From the IMG/VR virus record IMGVR_UViG_3300025889_000089, positions 26,575 to 90,574 of that record: a stretch of DNA of 64,000 nucleotides; one strand, given 5' to 3'. How positions within the stretch are numbered: position 1 is the stretch's first letter; every line of letters starts with the position of its first letter. This stretch comes from a virus. Positions 16,871 through 25,414 of this stretch are shown piece after piece. Position numbers and translations under genes: made by a program. The notes below the pieces were generated by a model, which saw nothing but the letters and a program-made list of their open reading frames with translations, did not search any database and was not told the DNA's origin.

Positions 16871-17324
16871 ACTCGCACTATCAAGAGTTCTAAACGCTCT
16901 TGACCGTAAAGACAGAAACTTCTATAAGAACCTTCCTGATAACGAAAAGAAGGAAATCCAGCCGTATGTTCTTATGCGTTATCTAAGCACATCCAAGGGA
17001 CCACAGGAGCTACGTGAATGGTATCTCCGTGCTACTAATGAGTATGTAAATAAAGGTTATTGGAATATTCCTTCTACAAAGCATCAGGAACTTCTATGGC
17101 TACTTCTAACCACGGTCAGTCCTAATATGGGTAATCAATACCACGAATGGATTCCGATGAAGAAGGGAAAGAAGAACAAGAAACTGGAAGTATTAGAAGA
17201 ACTGTTCCCAGAAGCTGGCGATATGGAACTAGAGACTTTGGATATGGTCTACGATACAAAAGCTGTAAAACAAATGCTAAGAGATAGGGGATACGATGAC
17301 AAGCACATCAAATCCGTCCTTTAA
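16863..17324 (+). CDS. Possible clamp-loader small subunit (gp62-like)
   Basis: 153 aa from ATG 16863; ATG 16854 in the same frame is possible. KKEIQPYVLMRYLST followed by an (N)-E-Y-V-N-K-G-Y-W segment and an LLWLLLT helix recalls T4-like gp62 proteins, which keep a short NPYxxxRFLS-like block and bind the gp44 loader. The match is short, so this is a suggestion. gp44 is not in this window. Confidence 0.35.
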   Translation: MAKLALSRVLNALDRKDRNFYKNLPDNEKKEIQPYVLMRYLSTSKGPQELREWYLRATNEYVNKGYWNIPSTKHQELLWLLLTTVSPNMGNQYHEWIPMKKGKKNKKLEVLEELFPEAGDMELETLDMVYDTKAVKQMLRDRGYDDKHIKSVL

Positions 17325-17988
17325 ATGTGAGTTTTGCGGTAAGTCGTTCCGTAGAGAAAAGTCACTTATGGCTCACGCTTGTGAGCAGAAGCGCAGACAT
17401 CAACAAGAGAAAGAGATTGGTGTCCAGTTTGGCTATCGTGCTTACAAACGATTCTATGAAATGACACAAAACAAGAAAGTGCCACCATCATATGATGAGT
17501 TTTGTAAGTCTCAGTATTATTTGGCGTTTGTGAAGTTTGGGCGTCATATCAAAATGATAAGGGCGCTGAAACCAGAACGTTTTATTGATTGGGTTATCAA
17601 GGAAAACAAAAAACTGGACAAGTGGTGTACCGATAAGGTTTACGAGGACTACTTACACGATACGATACGAAAAGAGAACCCTAACGATACATTGCAGCGA
17701 GCGTTCACGGAAATGATTGATTGGGGAGACAAGGAAGGTGCGGAGTGGAACCATTACTTCAAATATGCAGCACCTAACAGAGTTGTCCAGTCTATCATCA
17801 GGGGTTCTATATCACCGTGGGTTCTTTATAACTGTGATAGTGGTTTGGAGTTCTTGGGAAAACTAAATGAAGAACAGTTGGGTTTTATCTTTGAGTACAT
17901 TGACCCTGATTACTGGACTTCACGTTTCGGTAACTATGTAGCCGATGCAGAATACATAAAAGACACACTGAAAGAGGCTGGATTATGA
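17296..17988 (+). CDS. C2H2 zinc-finger protein
   Basis: 230 aa. Residues 9-30 (KCEFCGKSFRREKSLMAHACEQ) form a near-classical finger, C-x2-C...H-x-C or H, which could bind DNA or RNA. The rest is helical with many aromatic residues and no known domain. It overlaps both neighbours, within the replication gene run. Single-finger proteins of this type appear in other marine T4-like phages; their role is unknown. Confidence 0.6.
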   Translation: MTSTSNPSFKCEFCGKSFRREKSLMAHACEQKRRHQQEKEIGVQFGYRAYKRFYEMTQNKKVPPSYDEFCKSQYYLAFVKFGRHIKMIRALKPERFIDWVIKENKKLDKWCTDKVYEDYLHDTIRKENPNDTLQRAFTEMIDWGDKEGAEWNHYFKYAAPNRVVQSIIRGSISPWVLYNCDSGLEFLGKLNEEQLGFIFEYIDPDYWTSRFGNYVADAEYIKDTLKEAGL

Positions 17989-18575
17989 AATACGATTTAC
18001 CTGATGTAGACATAGATTGTGCCGACAGGGATAAAGTGTTGGCAGTGCTAGATGGTTATACTAATGCTACCATCGTCAAGAATGATGAGCATACCAAGCA
18101 TAACACTGGTATCTATGTATGTGATATTCCTACTGACCCCCGAACCAATAACTGTACCTTTGACTATAAGGAAGCAGAAGACCGTGGTTTTGTAAAACTG
18201 GATATTCTAAATGTTCATGTTTATGAACTGGTGCGTGATGAGGAACACCTAAACGAACTGATAAGTAAAGAACCTAACTGGGAACGGCTATGGACTGACC
18301 GTGAGTTTTGTGAAAAGATTATTCATATCAACAACTACTATGACTTATTGGGTAAGATGAAACCAGATAGTATTCCACGAATGGCGATGTTCATTTCCAT
18401 TATCCGTCCAGGTAAGAAACATCTTATCGGCAAACCATGGAAAGAGATTGCGGAGACTGTCTGGGAACGCCCAGATGAAGGTTACTTCTTCAAGATGTCA
18501 CATTCCATATCTTATTCACACCTCGTAGCAATCCATATGAACATCATTGAAGAAAAGGAGCATCAAGTATTATGA
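17985..18575 (+). CDS. DNA polymerase III alpha-like short protein
   Basis: 196 aa. Several blocks recall the bacterial replicative polymerase DnaE: LPDVDIDCADRDKVL (the PDIDIDF..R motif with its catalytic aspartates), GFVKLDILNVHVYEL (K-x-D-x-L-G-L) and MKPDSIPRMAMFISIIRPGKK (I..L.RPG). DnaE is over 1100 aa, so at most a scrap of the palm is present and no polymerase activity is expected. Similar short proteins occur in marine phages and are often annotated as Pol III alpha. The role could be to imitate or jam the host polymerase. Confidence 0.55.
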   Translation: MKYDLPDVDIDCADRDKVLAVLDGYTNATIVKNDEHTKHNTGIYVCDIPTDPRTNNCTFDYKEAEDRGFVKLDILNVHVYELVRDEEHLNELISKEPNWERLWTDREFCEKIIHINNYYDLLGKMKPDSIPRMAMFISIIRPGKKHLIGKPWKEIAETVWERPDEGYFFKMSHSISYSHLVAIHMNIIEEKEHQVL

Positions 18576-18622
18576 GTGTTGAGCAGTTGGTAGAGGAACT
18601 GCAAGAAAATGACCAAGCATAA
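18572..18622 (+). CDS. Very short ORF, possibly translated
   Basis: 16 codons, ATG overlapping the previous stop (ATGA) and overlapped by the next start at 18609. Glu- and Gln-rich. The coupling on both sides is the only support. It may simply re-initiate ribosomes for the next gene. Confidence 0.25.
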   Translation: MSVEQLVEELQENDQA

Positions 18623-18824
18623 CTATGAGATTGTATGGTTGCCCATCGGTGATGATGAATATATAGAGAAGTGTACTAAATGCGATACTCTTAGAACTTA
18701 TGATGGTGCGTTTGGATTGAGGGAAATACCTAGCTCTTCGGTTTCACCCTGCGAACCAGTTGTATGTTCGTTCTCTTTATCCTTTTGGCTGAAATCTCTG
18801 CTAGGCTTACATAAGGACCGCTAA
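18609..18824 (+). CDS. Hypothetical protein with Cys pair
   Basis: 71 aa. The first 40 residues contain CTKCD and look like a real protein. The last 30 lie under the convergent minus-strand gene and look random, so the C-terminus may have been changed when that gene was inserted. No family recognised. Confidence 0.4.
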   Translation: MTKHNYEIVWLPIGDDEYIEKCTKCDTLRTYDGAFGLREIPSSSVSPCEPVVCSFSLSFWLKSLLGLHKDR

Positions 18825-19119
18825 CGATATCACAGTCTTTACTGTTTAATGTTGTAAGACAATGCTTTACTGGTTCCCAGTTTTCTTTGAGGAAGATATT
18901 GATGGGAATCATTCTATTACTTTCCCACCACCAAGTATCCCCTAGTTCTAGGAACAAGCGTTTTTCCTCCAAGCTTTTCAACTTAGAATAATCATATAGG
19001 CTGGTAATCATTTTATCCTTATTTTGGATAATACCAACGTATTCCCCGCCCCCATATGTCAAATGAGATATAAAAGGGTATCGCTCTGCGATTTTAGCAA
19101 AAAGGTCTTCATCTTCCAT
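18730..19119 (-). CDS. Conserved phage hypothetical protein
   Basis: 129 aa, leaderless behind a TATAAATA box (minus strand, 19125-19132). Notable block: YVGIIQNKDKMITSLYDYSKL and LELGDTWWWESNRMIPINIFLKENW. The regular pattern suggests a folded conserved protein common to marine T4-like phages, with no assigned function. Confidence 0.7.
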   Translation of the reverse strand: MEDEDLFAKIAERYPFISHLTYGGGEYVGIIQNKDKMITSLYDYSKLKSLEEKRLFLELGDTWWWESNRMIPINIFLKENWEPVKHCLTTLNSKDCDIVSGPYVSLAEISAKRIKRTNIQLVRRVKPKS

Positions 19120-19124
19120 CTTGG

Positions 19125-19132
19125 TATTTATA
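19125..19132 (-). promoter_or_regulatory. Late promoter, leaderless gene
   Basis: Exact TATAAATA on the minus strand, 5 nt before the ATG at 19119. Divergent from the forward late box at 19149. Confidence 0.65.
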
Positions 19133-19148
19133 AGTTGGGAATGAGGGG

Positions 19149-19155
19149 ATAAATA
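19149..19155 (+). promoter_or_regulatory. Late promoter, leaderless gene
   Basis: ATAAATA followed by 5 nt and the ATG at 19161. Confidence 0.6.
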
Positions 19156-19160
19156 ATAAC

Positions 19161-19919
19161 ATGATCAAACAGGACGTATTTTTATATAAGCAGACAATGA
19201 AAGTCAACTTGACCGAGAGCGTCCTCGTGCCAGGGAGAGATGAAATGTTTTATGCTAGACCAATGCAACTTTATAGAGGCGTTGATAATACGGTACATTT
19301 TCAGTTCCGTAATAATGACCAGAAGAAAGTGGCAATCCACCAAAAAACAATCACTTTTAACATTATTGATAACGCTGACCACACAACCCACCTAACCAGA
19401 ACAATGACGATTGAGGATGGCAATAATGGTATTGCTAAACTGGTTATTTCAGAAGCAGATTTACTAGATATCAAGGAACAGTATTACACTTGGAGCGTAA
19501 AGGTTGTGAATGGTGAAGGTGATGAATATGTAGCCTACACTGATGATAACTTTGGTGCGAGAGGCGAGCTACAAGTCAAGCATGGTGTATACCCAGAGTT
19601 TATGGAAAGCGTAAGTGTTGGTTTCCGTGGTGGTAATACCACAGCCGCTATTGATGCGAAACCACGCCTAAACAATAACGCAGCACTTCATACCGCACAG
19701 TTTTATTTTGACCAAGCATATACAGGCACCATCACCGTTCAAGGCACGATGGACAATGTTGCTAACCAAGTATCCGCTAACTGGTTTGATATCAAGACAG
19801 TCACTTATACAGCCGACAGTAGCCCACAATATACCACTTGGAATGGTGTGTTTAGTGCTGTTAGGTTTGTAAAAGCCGACACAACAGGAACAGTGAGTTC
19901 AGTACTGTATAGACACTAA
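19161..19919 (+). CDS. Virion structural protein, baseplate or fibre-like
   Basis: 252 aa, beta-rich throughout. The block MQLYRGVDNTVHFQFRNNDQKKV...ITFNIID near residues 35-75 is typical of the N-terminal Ig-like domain of phage upper-baseplate and fibre proteins. The end (SAVRFVKADTTGTVSSVLYRH) is a common closing strand of marine phage virion proteins. It has a late promoter, as expected. Confidence 0.65.
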   Translation: MIKQDVFLYKQTMKVNLTESVLVPGRDEMFYARPMQLYRGVDNTVHFQFRNNDQKKVAIHQKTITFNIIDNADHTTHLTRTMTIEDGNNGIAKLVISEADLLDIKEQYYTWSVKVVNGEGDEYVAYTDDNFGARGELQVKHGVYPEFMESVSVGFRGGNTTAAIDAKPRLNNNAALHTAQFYFDQAYTGTITVQGTMDNVANQVSANWFDIKTVTYTADSSPQYTTWNGVFSAVRFVKADTTGTVSSVLYRH

Positions 19920-20506
19920 TGAGAGCAACAGAGTTCATCGCCGAATATCGCAACACAGATGACCCCGCTCTCCGAAAATGGTTTGCTGGTTCAAAGGTTG
20001 TGGATAAAGATAGAAAGCCGTTGATTGTATATCACGGCACATTGTTCAACGATGAAATCAAGTCGTTCCACGATTTATCACATTTTGGAACACAAGGTGC
20101 TGCTAATGCTCGTATTGAAGACTTACTAAATCTTCACCCGTCAGCACGTGGATATAATCAACCATCTCCTGGCGAAGAAAAACCGCACATTTATCCCGTA
20201 TATCTAAAAATCGTCAATCCAATACAACTACCAGATTTGGCCGAATGGCATTGGAGTGATATGTGGATGGAACTTATAAAGACACACGAAGATGAGATTG
20301 GTAAACTCCTAAAAGATGACTATGGCGATGAATACGAAAGCACTTGGGATATGCTTGATGCTCTACAAACGTATGATGAAAACCCATGGGAGTTTTTGAA
20401 GTCGTTGGGGCACGATGGTGTTTACTATGTGAATGCCCACGAAGATAAAGGCAAGATAAGTTGGATTCCATTTAGCGGCAAACAAGTGATGAGTGCGTTT
20501 GGATGA
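19919..20506 (+). CDS. ADP-ribosyltransferase-like protein with capsid-targeting-like start
   Basis: 195 aa. KWFAGSKVVDKDRKPLIVYHGTLFNDE near residues 20-46 matches the W-F-x-x-S-K-V-V-D...P-L-V-V-Y-H-G-T block of polyvalent-protein ADP-ribosyltransferases, where Y-H-G-T holds NAD. LGHDGVYYV and the closing W-I-P-F-S-G-K-Q-V-M-S-A also fit. The N-terminus MRATEFIAEY closely resembles the capsid-targeting start of T4 internal proteins, so the enzyme may be packed in the head and injected, like T4 Alt. Coupled to both neighbours by overlaps. Confidence 0.65.
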   Translation: MRATEFIAEYRNTDDPALRKWFAGSKVVDKDRKPLIVYHGTLFNDEIKSFHDLSHFGTQGAANARIEDLLNLHPSARGYNQPSPGEEKPHIYPVYLKIVNPIQLPDLAEWHWSDMWMELIKTHEDEIGKLLKDDYGDEYESTWDMLDALQTYDENPWEFLKSLGHDGVYYVNAHEDKGKISWIPFSGKQVMSAFG

Positions 20507-21135
20507 GATTTGTAGGCTTCGGCTGTTCTTGGATGTACGGTTCAGAACTGGAACATTCAGTTGATCCATCGTTATCATGGCACGAAAAGATAAAATATCA
20601 ACACCAGAACTGTTTCCTTGGGTTATTGGGCGACAACGAAAATCTTTCTGACCCTGGTGGTTCTCTGAAATCTATGTTCTATAAGTTTATGAATCATCAG
20701 GCAACAGCCGATACGGATGAAGTTTTTTATATCTTTGCCTTTACCACACCATCCCGTGAAAGTTGGTATGATAGCGACAAAAAAGAATGGAAGCATAGTT
20801 CTTGGATAAGCGACACAACATTGTTTGAAAACTCTTATAAAGACTATGTAACCCATACATGGTCGCCAGAATACGAAAAGATACAATATACCGCAATGGT
20901 ATCTGCTATGCTGAATACAGCAAGAGCCAAAGGTTTTAGATATATAGGGTTCAACGCTTTGAAGTCACCATATATCGTAAAAGACCCTAATATGTTTTGG
21001 GCTGGAACGAGTATGGAAGAACATATGAAACCAGAACAACTATGTGACGGTGGGCACCCGAATGAAGATGGGCATAAATGGATTGCGGGTAGGATCAAGG
21101 AATTTATAGACACAGCCTATCCAGGTTTGCTATAA
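20503..21135 (+). CDS. SGNH/GDSL hydrolase-like protein
   Basis: 210 aa, ATG overlapping the previous stop. Block I is GFGCSWMYGSELE near residue 4. The final block is CDGGHPNEDGHKWIAGRI, a good D-x-x-H-P-x-x-x-G-H match. Likely an esterase acting on sugar or lipid esters. Related in layout to the gene at 13767. Confidence 0.65.
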   Translation: MRFVGFGCSWMYGSELEHSVDPSLSWHEKIKYQHQNCFLGLLGDNENLSDPGGSLKSMFYKFMNHQATADTDEVFYIFAFTTPSRESWYDSDKKEWKHSSWISDTTLFENSYKDYVTHTWSPEYEKIQYTAMVSAMLNTARAKGFRYIGFNALKSPYIVKDPNMFWAGTSMEEHMKPEQLCDGGHPNEDGHKWIAGRIKEFIDTAYPGLL

Positions 21136-21136
21136 T
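21107..21136 (+). promoter_or_regulatory. Sigma70-type promoter driving leaderless primase
   Basis: TAGACA (21107-21112), 18 nt, TATAAT (21131-21136), then 6 nt and the ATG at 21143. Confidence 0.55.
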
Positions 21137-21142
21137 AACTCT

Positions 21143-22177
21143 ATGAATATCATCCAGCAGACCGTCCACGATGCGTGGGTTTTTGGTCGTAGAACGAAAA
21201 AAGCATCCAAAGGATGGCTTACAGGTAATGCTGTGTGCTGTATTCATAATGGTGAGACACAAGATACTCGTGGTCGCGGTGGTATCATCATGGAAAACGA
21301 CACGATATCTTATCATTGTTTTAATTGCGGTTTCAAAACTGGCTGGAAACCTGGTTGGCATCTATCATATAAGATGCGTAAGCTTATGGGATGGATGGGT
21401 GTTGACGAGAGTACAGTCAAACGGATGGTATTTGAGAGTATGCGTGTCCGTGATGAAATCGGTATCGTTGAGGAAACAGAAGAGTTCAAACCAAAGCTTG
21501 ATTTCAAGGTGCATGACCTACCCGACAAAGCCAAGCGGATAGGCGATACACTACTATGGTACGCAGTCGGTGATGAGAACCTTGAGAACGTCGATGAGAA
21601 CCTAACGGAAGTTATTGAGTATGCCCATGACCGTGGTCTTAGTCCCGCACAGATAGAAGATATGTACTGGACACCAGACCCAATAAACAAGTTAAAAAAG
21701 ATGAATAGACGCTTGATTATACCGATGACTTGGGAAAACCAGATTGTCGGGTATACGGCTAGGTCTATTGAGAATAACAAAGTAAAGTATCTCAATGAGT
21801 ACGACAGTGATTATGTATATAACATTGACAGACAGTTACCAGATGCTAAGTTTGCTATACTTGTAGAGGGACCGCTAGATGCACAATCCATAGGCGGCGT
21901 TGGTATACTGGGGAGCGAGATATCAGAAGTCAAAGCTGATATCATTGATAGATTGGGCAGAGAGATTATCCTAGTGCCTGACCGTGATAGCAAAGGTCAG
22001 AAACTGGTTGACTTGGCGCTTGAGTATGGATGGAGTGTATCGTTTCCAGATTGGGAAGCTCACGATGTGAACGATGCAGTACAACTATATGGTAAAGTAT
22101 ACACACTCAAAAAAATTCTAGAGTGTAAATACGACACACGGTTAAAGATTGAATTGATGAGGAAAAAATACGTATGA
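21143..22177 (+). CDS. 61: T4-like DNA primase (gp61 family)
   Basis: 344 aa. An N-terminal zinc module is suggested by CCIHNGE and YHCFNCGF near residues 30 and 57. A toprim-type segment follows, FAILVEGPLDAQSIGGVGILG near 237 and ILVPDRDSKGQKL near 277, carrying the acidic residues that bind metal. T4 gp61 lays down RNA primers together with the gp41 helicase, and the gp41-like gene follows directly with an ATGA overlap. Expression seems early and leaderless. Confidence 0.88.
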   Translation: MNIIQQTVHDAWVFGRRTKKASKGWLTGNAVCCIHNGETQDTRGRGGIIMENDTISYHCFNCGFKTGWKPGWHLSYKMRKLMGWMGVDESTVKRMVFESMRVRDEIGIVEETEEFKPKLDFKVHDLPDKAKRIGDTLLWYAVGDENLENVDENLTEVIEYAHDRGLSPAQIEDMYWTPDPINKLKKMNRRLIIPMTWENQIVGYTARSIENNKVKYLNEYDSDYVYNIDRQLPDAKFAILVEGPLDAQSIGGVGILGSEISEVKADIIDRLGREIILVPDRDSKGQKLVDLALEYGWSVSFPDWEAHDVNDAVQLYGKVYTLKKILECKYDTRLKIELMRKKYV

Positions 22178-23556
22178 ACTATTCACCAGACTTACAAAAG
22201 CTATTTCTAGAAATGATGGTTGAGAACCCTGAGAGCTTTGTGCGAGTACAGGATATCTACAACGTAGCTAACTTTGATAAGTCTTTGAAAAAACCCGCAA
22301 CTTTTATTTCCGATCATGTCAAAGACCATTCTATAATGCCGACACGACAGCAAATCAAAGCTGCAACCGGTGTAGAACTGCAAGAAGTCCCTGATGTTGG
22401 GGAAGACCATTATGATTGGTTCTATAAAGAGTTTGAAGGTTTCACCAAACAACAAGAGCTAAATCGTGCTATTCTACTGGCGGCAGACCTTATTGAAAAA
22501 CAAGAATATGACCCAGTTGAGAAGATTATCAAAGATGCTGTACAAATCAGTCTAACCAAAGACTTGGGTACTGACTACTTTGAAGACCCACGCTCACGAC
22601 TTCTTTCATTGAAGGATAGCAACGGTCAAGTAAGTACTGGCTGGCCTACACTGGATAAGAGGTTGTTCGGTGGTTTCAATCGTGGTGAGTTGAACATCTT
22701 TGCTGGTGGTTCTGGTTCTGGTAAGTCATTGTTTATGCAAAACCTAGCTGTAAACTGGGTAACAAAAGGTCTAAATGGTGTTTACCTAACATTAGAACTG
22801 TCAGAAGAACTATGCTCTATGCGTCTTGATAGTATGGTGGCTAACCATAGCTCAAAGGAGATATTCAAGAAGCTTGACGATGTTGAGATGAAAGTCAAGA
22901 TGGTTGGGAAGAAGTCCGGGCATATGCGTATCAAGTATATGCCAGCGCAGAGTAATGTCAACCATATTAGAGCATATCTAAAAGAGCTACAGGTAAAGAC
23001 AGGGAAGAAAGTAGACTTCCTGTGCGTCGATTACTTAGACCTATTGATGCCAGTTGGTGTGAAGGTAAACCCAAGTGACCAGTTTATCAAAGACAAATAT
23101 GTATCGGAAGAACTACGTAACCTAGCTAAAGAGCTTGATGTACTTTTCGTCACAGCATCACAGCTAAACCGTTCAGCAGTTGAAGAGATTGAGTTTGACC
23201 ATTCACATATCTCTGGTGGTATTTCTAAAATCAATACAGCAGATAATCTTATTGGTATCTTCACGAGCCGTACTCACCGTGAGCGTGGTATCTATCAAAT
23301 CCAGTTGATGAAAACACGTAGTAGTTCAGGCGTAGGACAAAAGATCGATCTAGGGTTTGATATAGATACTCTAAGGATTACGGATATAGGAGAGGATGCC
23401 CAGGATCATGGTAGTGAACCACCTTCTGACATTATGAAGAAGATAAAAGATAGGCAGACTAGCGAAGATGATGCGGAACAGGGAGAACCTATACACGTGA
23501 AAGCGGATATTCAGTCAGCAAAACTGAAAGATATGCTGAGTAGGCTGAGTAACTAA
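22174..23556 (+). CDS. 41: T4-like replicative helicase (gp41/DnaB family)
   Basis: 460 aa. RecA-type core: ELNIFAGGSGSGKSLFMQ Walker A near residue 182, YLTLELSEE near 206, LCVDYLDLLM Walker B near 285, VTASQLNR H3 motif near 328, then SKINTADNLIG and QLMKTRSSSGVG. It is a 5'-3' hexameric helicase of the replication fork. Coupled to the primase gene. The last 50 residues are acidic and charged. Confidence 0.93.
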   Translation: MNYSPDLQKLFLEMMVENPESFVRVQDIYNVANFDKSLKKPATFISDHVKDHSIMPTRQQIKAATGVELQEVPDVGEDHYDWFYKEFEGFTKQQELNRAILLAADLIEKQEYDPVEKIIKDAVQISLTKDLGTDYFEDPRSRLLSLKDSNGQVSTGWPTLDKRLFGGFNRGELNIFAGGSGSGKSLFMQNLAVNWVTKGLNGVYLTLELSEELCSMRLDSMVANHSSKEIFKKLDDVEMKVKMVGKKSGHMRIKYMPAQSNVNHIRAYLKELQVKTGKKVDFLCVDYLDLLMPVGVKVNPSDQFIKDKYVSEELRNLAKELDVLFVTASQLNRSAVEEIEFDHSHISGGISKINTADNLIGIFTSRTHRERGIYQIQLMKTRSSSGVGQKIDLGFDIDTLRITDIGEDAQDHGSEPPSDIMKKIKDRQTSEDDAEQGEPIHVKADIQSAKLKDMLSRLSN

Positions 23557-24368
23557 GCACGTTTTATATACTTGATCGTGTTGCTTCTACGGTACTGATC
23601 TTCTAAGAGGTCAATATCCAACACTTTACCTATGCATATTGTATCTGTATAATCACTGTGATCATATGAGTTTAGGTTCCAGTGTTTCATCCATTCGCTT
23701 TCGTACTCTTTCCACCATTCTAGCATTTCTGGGTTATCGGAGTTTTGCACGTATCCGTCTTCTAGCAACACATTCGTATTTACGAAGATGTCGGTGAACG
23801 GTTTGATGAGTTCATTGACCCTAGATTGGAGGTTTGGTTCATTGTTTCTGAAGTATGAGCTAGGCGTTTTTCCCAACTCTGTCCATGTTATAAGTATACT
23901 TCCTCTTCTGTGGTTTAATTTTTGTAGCTTTCTGTCTTCTGCGGTTATTTTTCTTGATAACAACCCAGTTTTCGAGAAATAATCAATGATTATGCGCTTG
24001 AGCGGTTTATTTCTTGTTTTTAGTAAACCCTCTATCTTATGGATACACATATGTATAATTTGAAGGTCTGTGTCTTTACAGTACTTTACACAATTCACTT
24101 CATAAATCTGGTGAGCGTAGTTACACCATTCCTGGTTGATATTTCTTTCTATATCAATACCAAGAGAAAACTTATCTGAATACTTCTTCACCTCCGAGAC
24201 GTAAAAAGATATATCTTCGGTAGAATAAGGGTTGTACATTGGATGTTGTAATGCTTCAAGATGCTGAAAATGCTTGGACTGTTTATACCACCAGTTTGCG
24301 GTATAGTTGTCGTATATTTCGCATGGAATAGTCATACCATCTTGAAGAACAAGATTGACTGTTTTCAT
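23553..24368 (-). CDS. Hypothetical protein, minus-strand late gene
   Basis: 271 aa with a late box 4 nt from its ATG. Rich in Trp, Tyr and charged residues, with no nucleotide-binding or catalytic motif that I recognise. It overlaps the helicase stop by 4 nt. Structure suggests a soluble protein. Confidence 0.6.
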   Translation of the reverse strand: MKTVNLVLQDGMTIPCEIYDNYTANWWYKQSKHFQHLEALQHPMYNPYSTEDISFYVSEVKKYSDKFSLGIDIERNINQEWCNYAHQIYEVNCVKYCKDTDLQIIHMCIHKIEGLLKTRNKPLKRIIIDYFSKTGLLSRKITAEDRKLQKLNHRRGSILITWTELGKTPSSYFRNNEPNLQSRVNELIKPFTDIFVNTNVLLEDGYVQNSDNPEMLEWWKEYESEWMKHWNLNSYDHSDYTDTICIGKVLDIDLLEDQYRRSNTIKYIKRA

Positions 24369-24372
24369 ACGG

Positions 24373-24379
24373 TATTTAT
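24373..24379 (-). promoter_or_regulatory. Late promoter, leaderless gene
   Basis: ATAAATA on the minus strand, 4 nt before the ATG at 24368. Confidence 0.55.
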
Positions 24380-24861
24380 TTGTTGAAAGTCATTCCGCCA
24401 AACATTCTTACAGAGTTATAGCACACGGATATTTTCCAAGGTGCGGCTGGTGGTTCTGCTGCTTCCATACCTTTTTTAAATATATCATCACAAACCTTGC
24501 GTGATACTTGCCAATCTGCTACATCTACTCTACGTAGTGTTTGATATAAAAGATCGTGGATAACTGCTGCTCTTGCGATATCCCACGGCGAAATAACAAC
24601 CCAAGCCCCTCTTGGAATACTTGCTAAATCGGTAATGAAGCCTTCATTACAAGTGAGTGTGATGGTTCTTACACCTTTGACTTTTCTGCTACGAAGGTTC
24701 TTGGTTTTAGTAAGACCCATTTCTTTTAGGATTTCATATTCTTCATCAGTGCCTTCCCAAGTGAAAGATAGTGCTTCACTTAGTTCCCAGCGATATTTTA
24801 CCTTTTTTTCGTATGGTCCGGGACCGAGAAAGTTTGCTTTTAGAAGACCGTTAAAGCCCAT
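24376..24861 (-). CDS. DUF1353 protein
   Basis: 161 aa. GFITDLASIPRGAWVVISP near residue 98 and AAVIHDLLYQT near 121 are the hallmark of DUF1353, a family frequent in phages and near lysis or tail genes. Its function is not known; a structural or peptidase-like role has been suggested by position in other phages. The gene has an ATG with a TTGGAGAAC site and a late box at about 24885-24891 on the minus strand. Confidence 0.8.
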   Translation of the reverse strand: MGFNGLLKANFLGPGPYEKKVKYRWELSEALSFTWEGTDEEYEILKEMGLTKTKNLRSRKVKGVRTITLTCNEGFITDLASIPRGAWVVISPWDIARAAVIHDLLYQTLRRVDVADWQVSRKVCDDIFKKGMEAAEPPAAPWKISVCYNSVRMFGGMTFNK

Positions 24862-24902
24862 GATTGTTCTCCAATTCTTTTATGTATTTATTTTACAAGG
24901 GC

Positions 24903-24908
24903 TAAATA
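24903..24908 (+). promoter_or_regulatory. Late promoter, leaderless gene
   Basis: TAAATA, 4 nt, then ATG 24913. Confidence 0.5.
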
Positions 24909-24912
24909 TAGT

Positions 24913-25161
24913 ATGATGAAACGCAAAACCCGTAGCATTCTAGAAGAACTAGACAGTATAGTAATAGAGCGTGATAGAGTTCACGTTCTAGAGAATCGTG
25001 GTAATAATATTATCGATTCTGCTATGAATCTTATATCAATGATTCACGAGAGTTATGATCAAGAGACAGCAGCAGATTTGGAAAAACGACTTATCAACGC
25101 TATCCGTACTAAAGACCCTAGAAAGTTTATCAGGGGTGTGAAGAAGTTGAGGGACTACTAA
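24913..25161 (+). CDS. Small helical hypothetical protein
   Basis: 82 aa, starting MMKRK; the second ATG at 24916 is also possible. Highly charged, with predicted helices only. Coupled to the next gene by TAATG. First of a late group leading to virion genes. Confidence 0.6.
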   Translation: MMKRKTRSILEELDSIVIERDRVHVLENRGNNIIDSAMNLISMIHESYDQETAADLEKRLINAIRTKDPRKFIRGVKKLRDY

Positions 25162-25406
25162 TGGCTGATATTAAGAAACTTATGGACACAATCACCGAAA
25201 TAGAACGCAGCACAGAACTAGATGATTTTGCTGCTGGGAAGACGGATGATTTTAAGAAAAAATGGGCAAGAGCAAATGCTGAAATGAGAAAGCTTATTGG
25301 TCTATATATACAGTACAAGCATAATATGAATCTGGCTGATATTAATGACGAGATTTATGCCTTGGATTCTATTATAGCTAAAATTAACGATAAGATGTAC
25401 GGGTAA
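25161..25406 (+). CDS. Small helical hypothetical protein
   Basis: 81 aa, Lys- and Asp-rich, helical. Overlaps the previous stop. No recognised family. Confidence 0.6.
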   Translation: MADIKKLMDTITEIERSTELDDFAAGKTDDFKKKWARANAEMRKLIGLYIQYKHNMNLADINDEIYALDSIIAKINDKMYG

Positions 25407-25414
25407 AATAACTA

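Noticed and set aside
17985-18575. A working family C DNA polymerase
   Set aside because: The protein is about one sixth of DnaE in length and lacks most of the palm, fingers and PHP domain.
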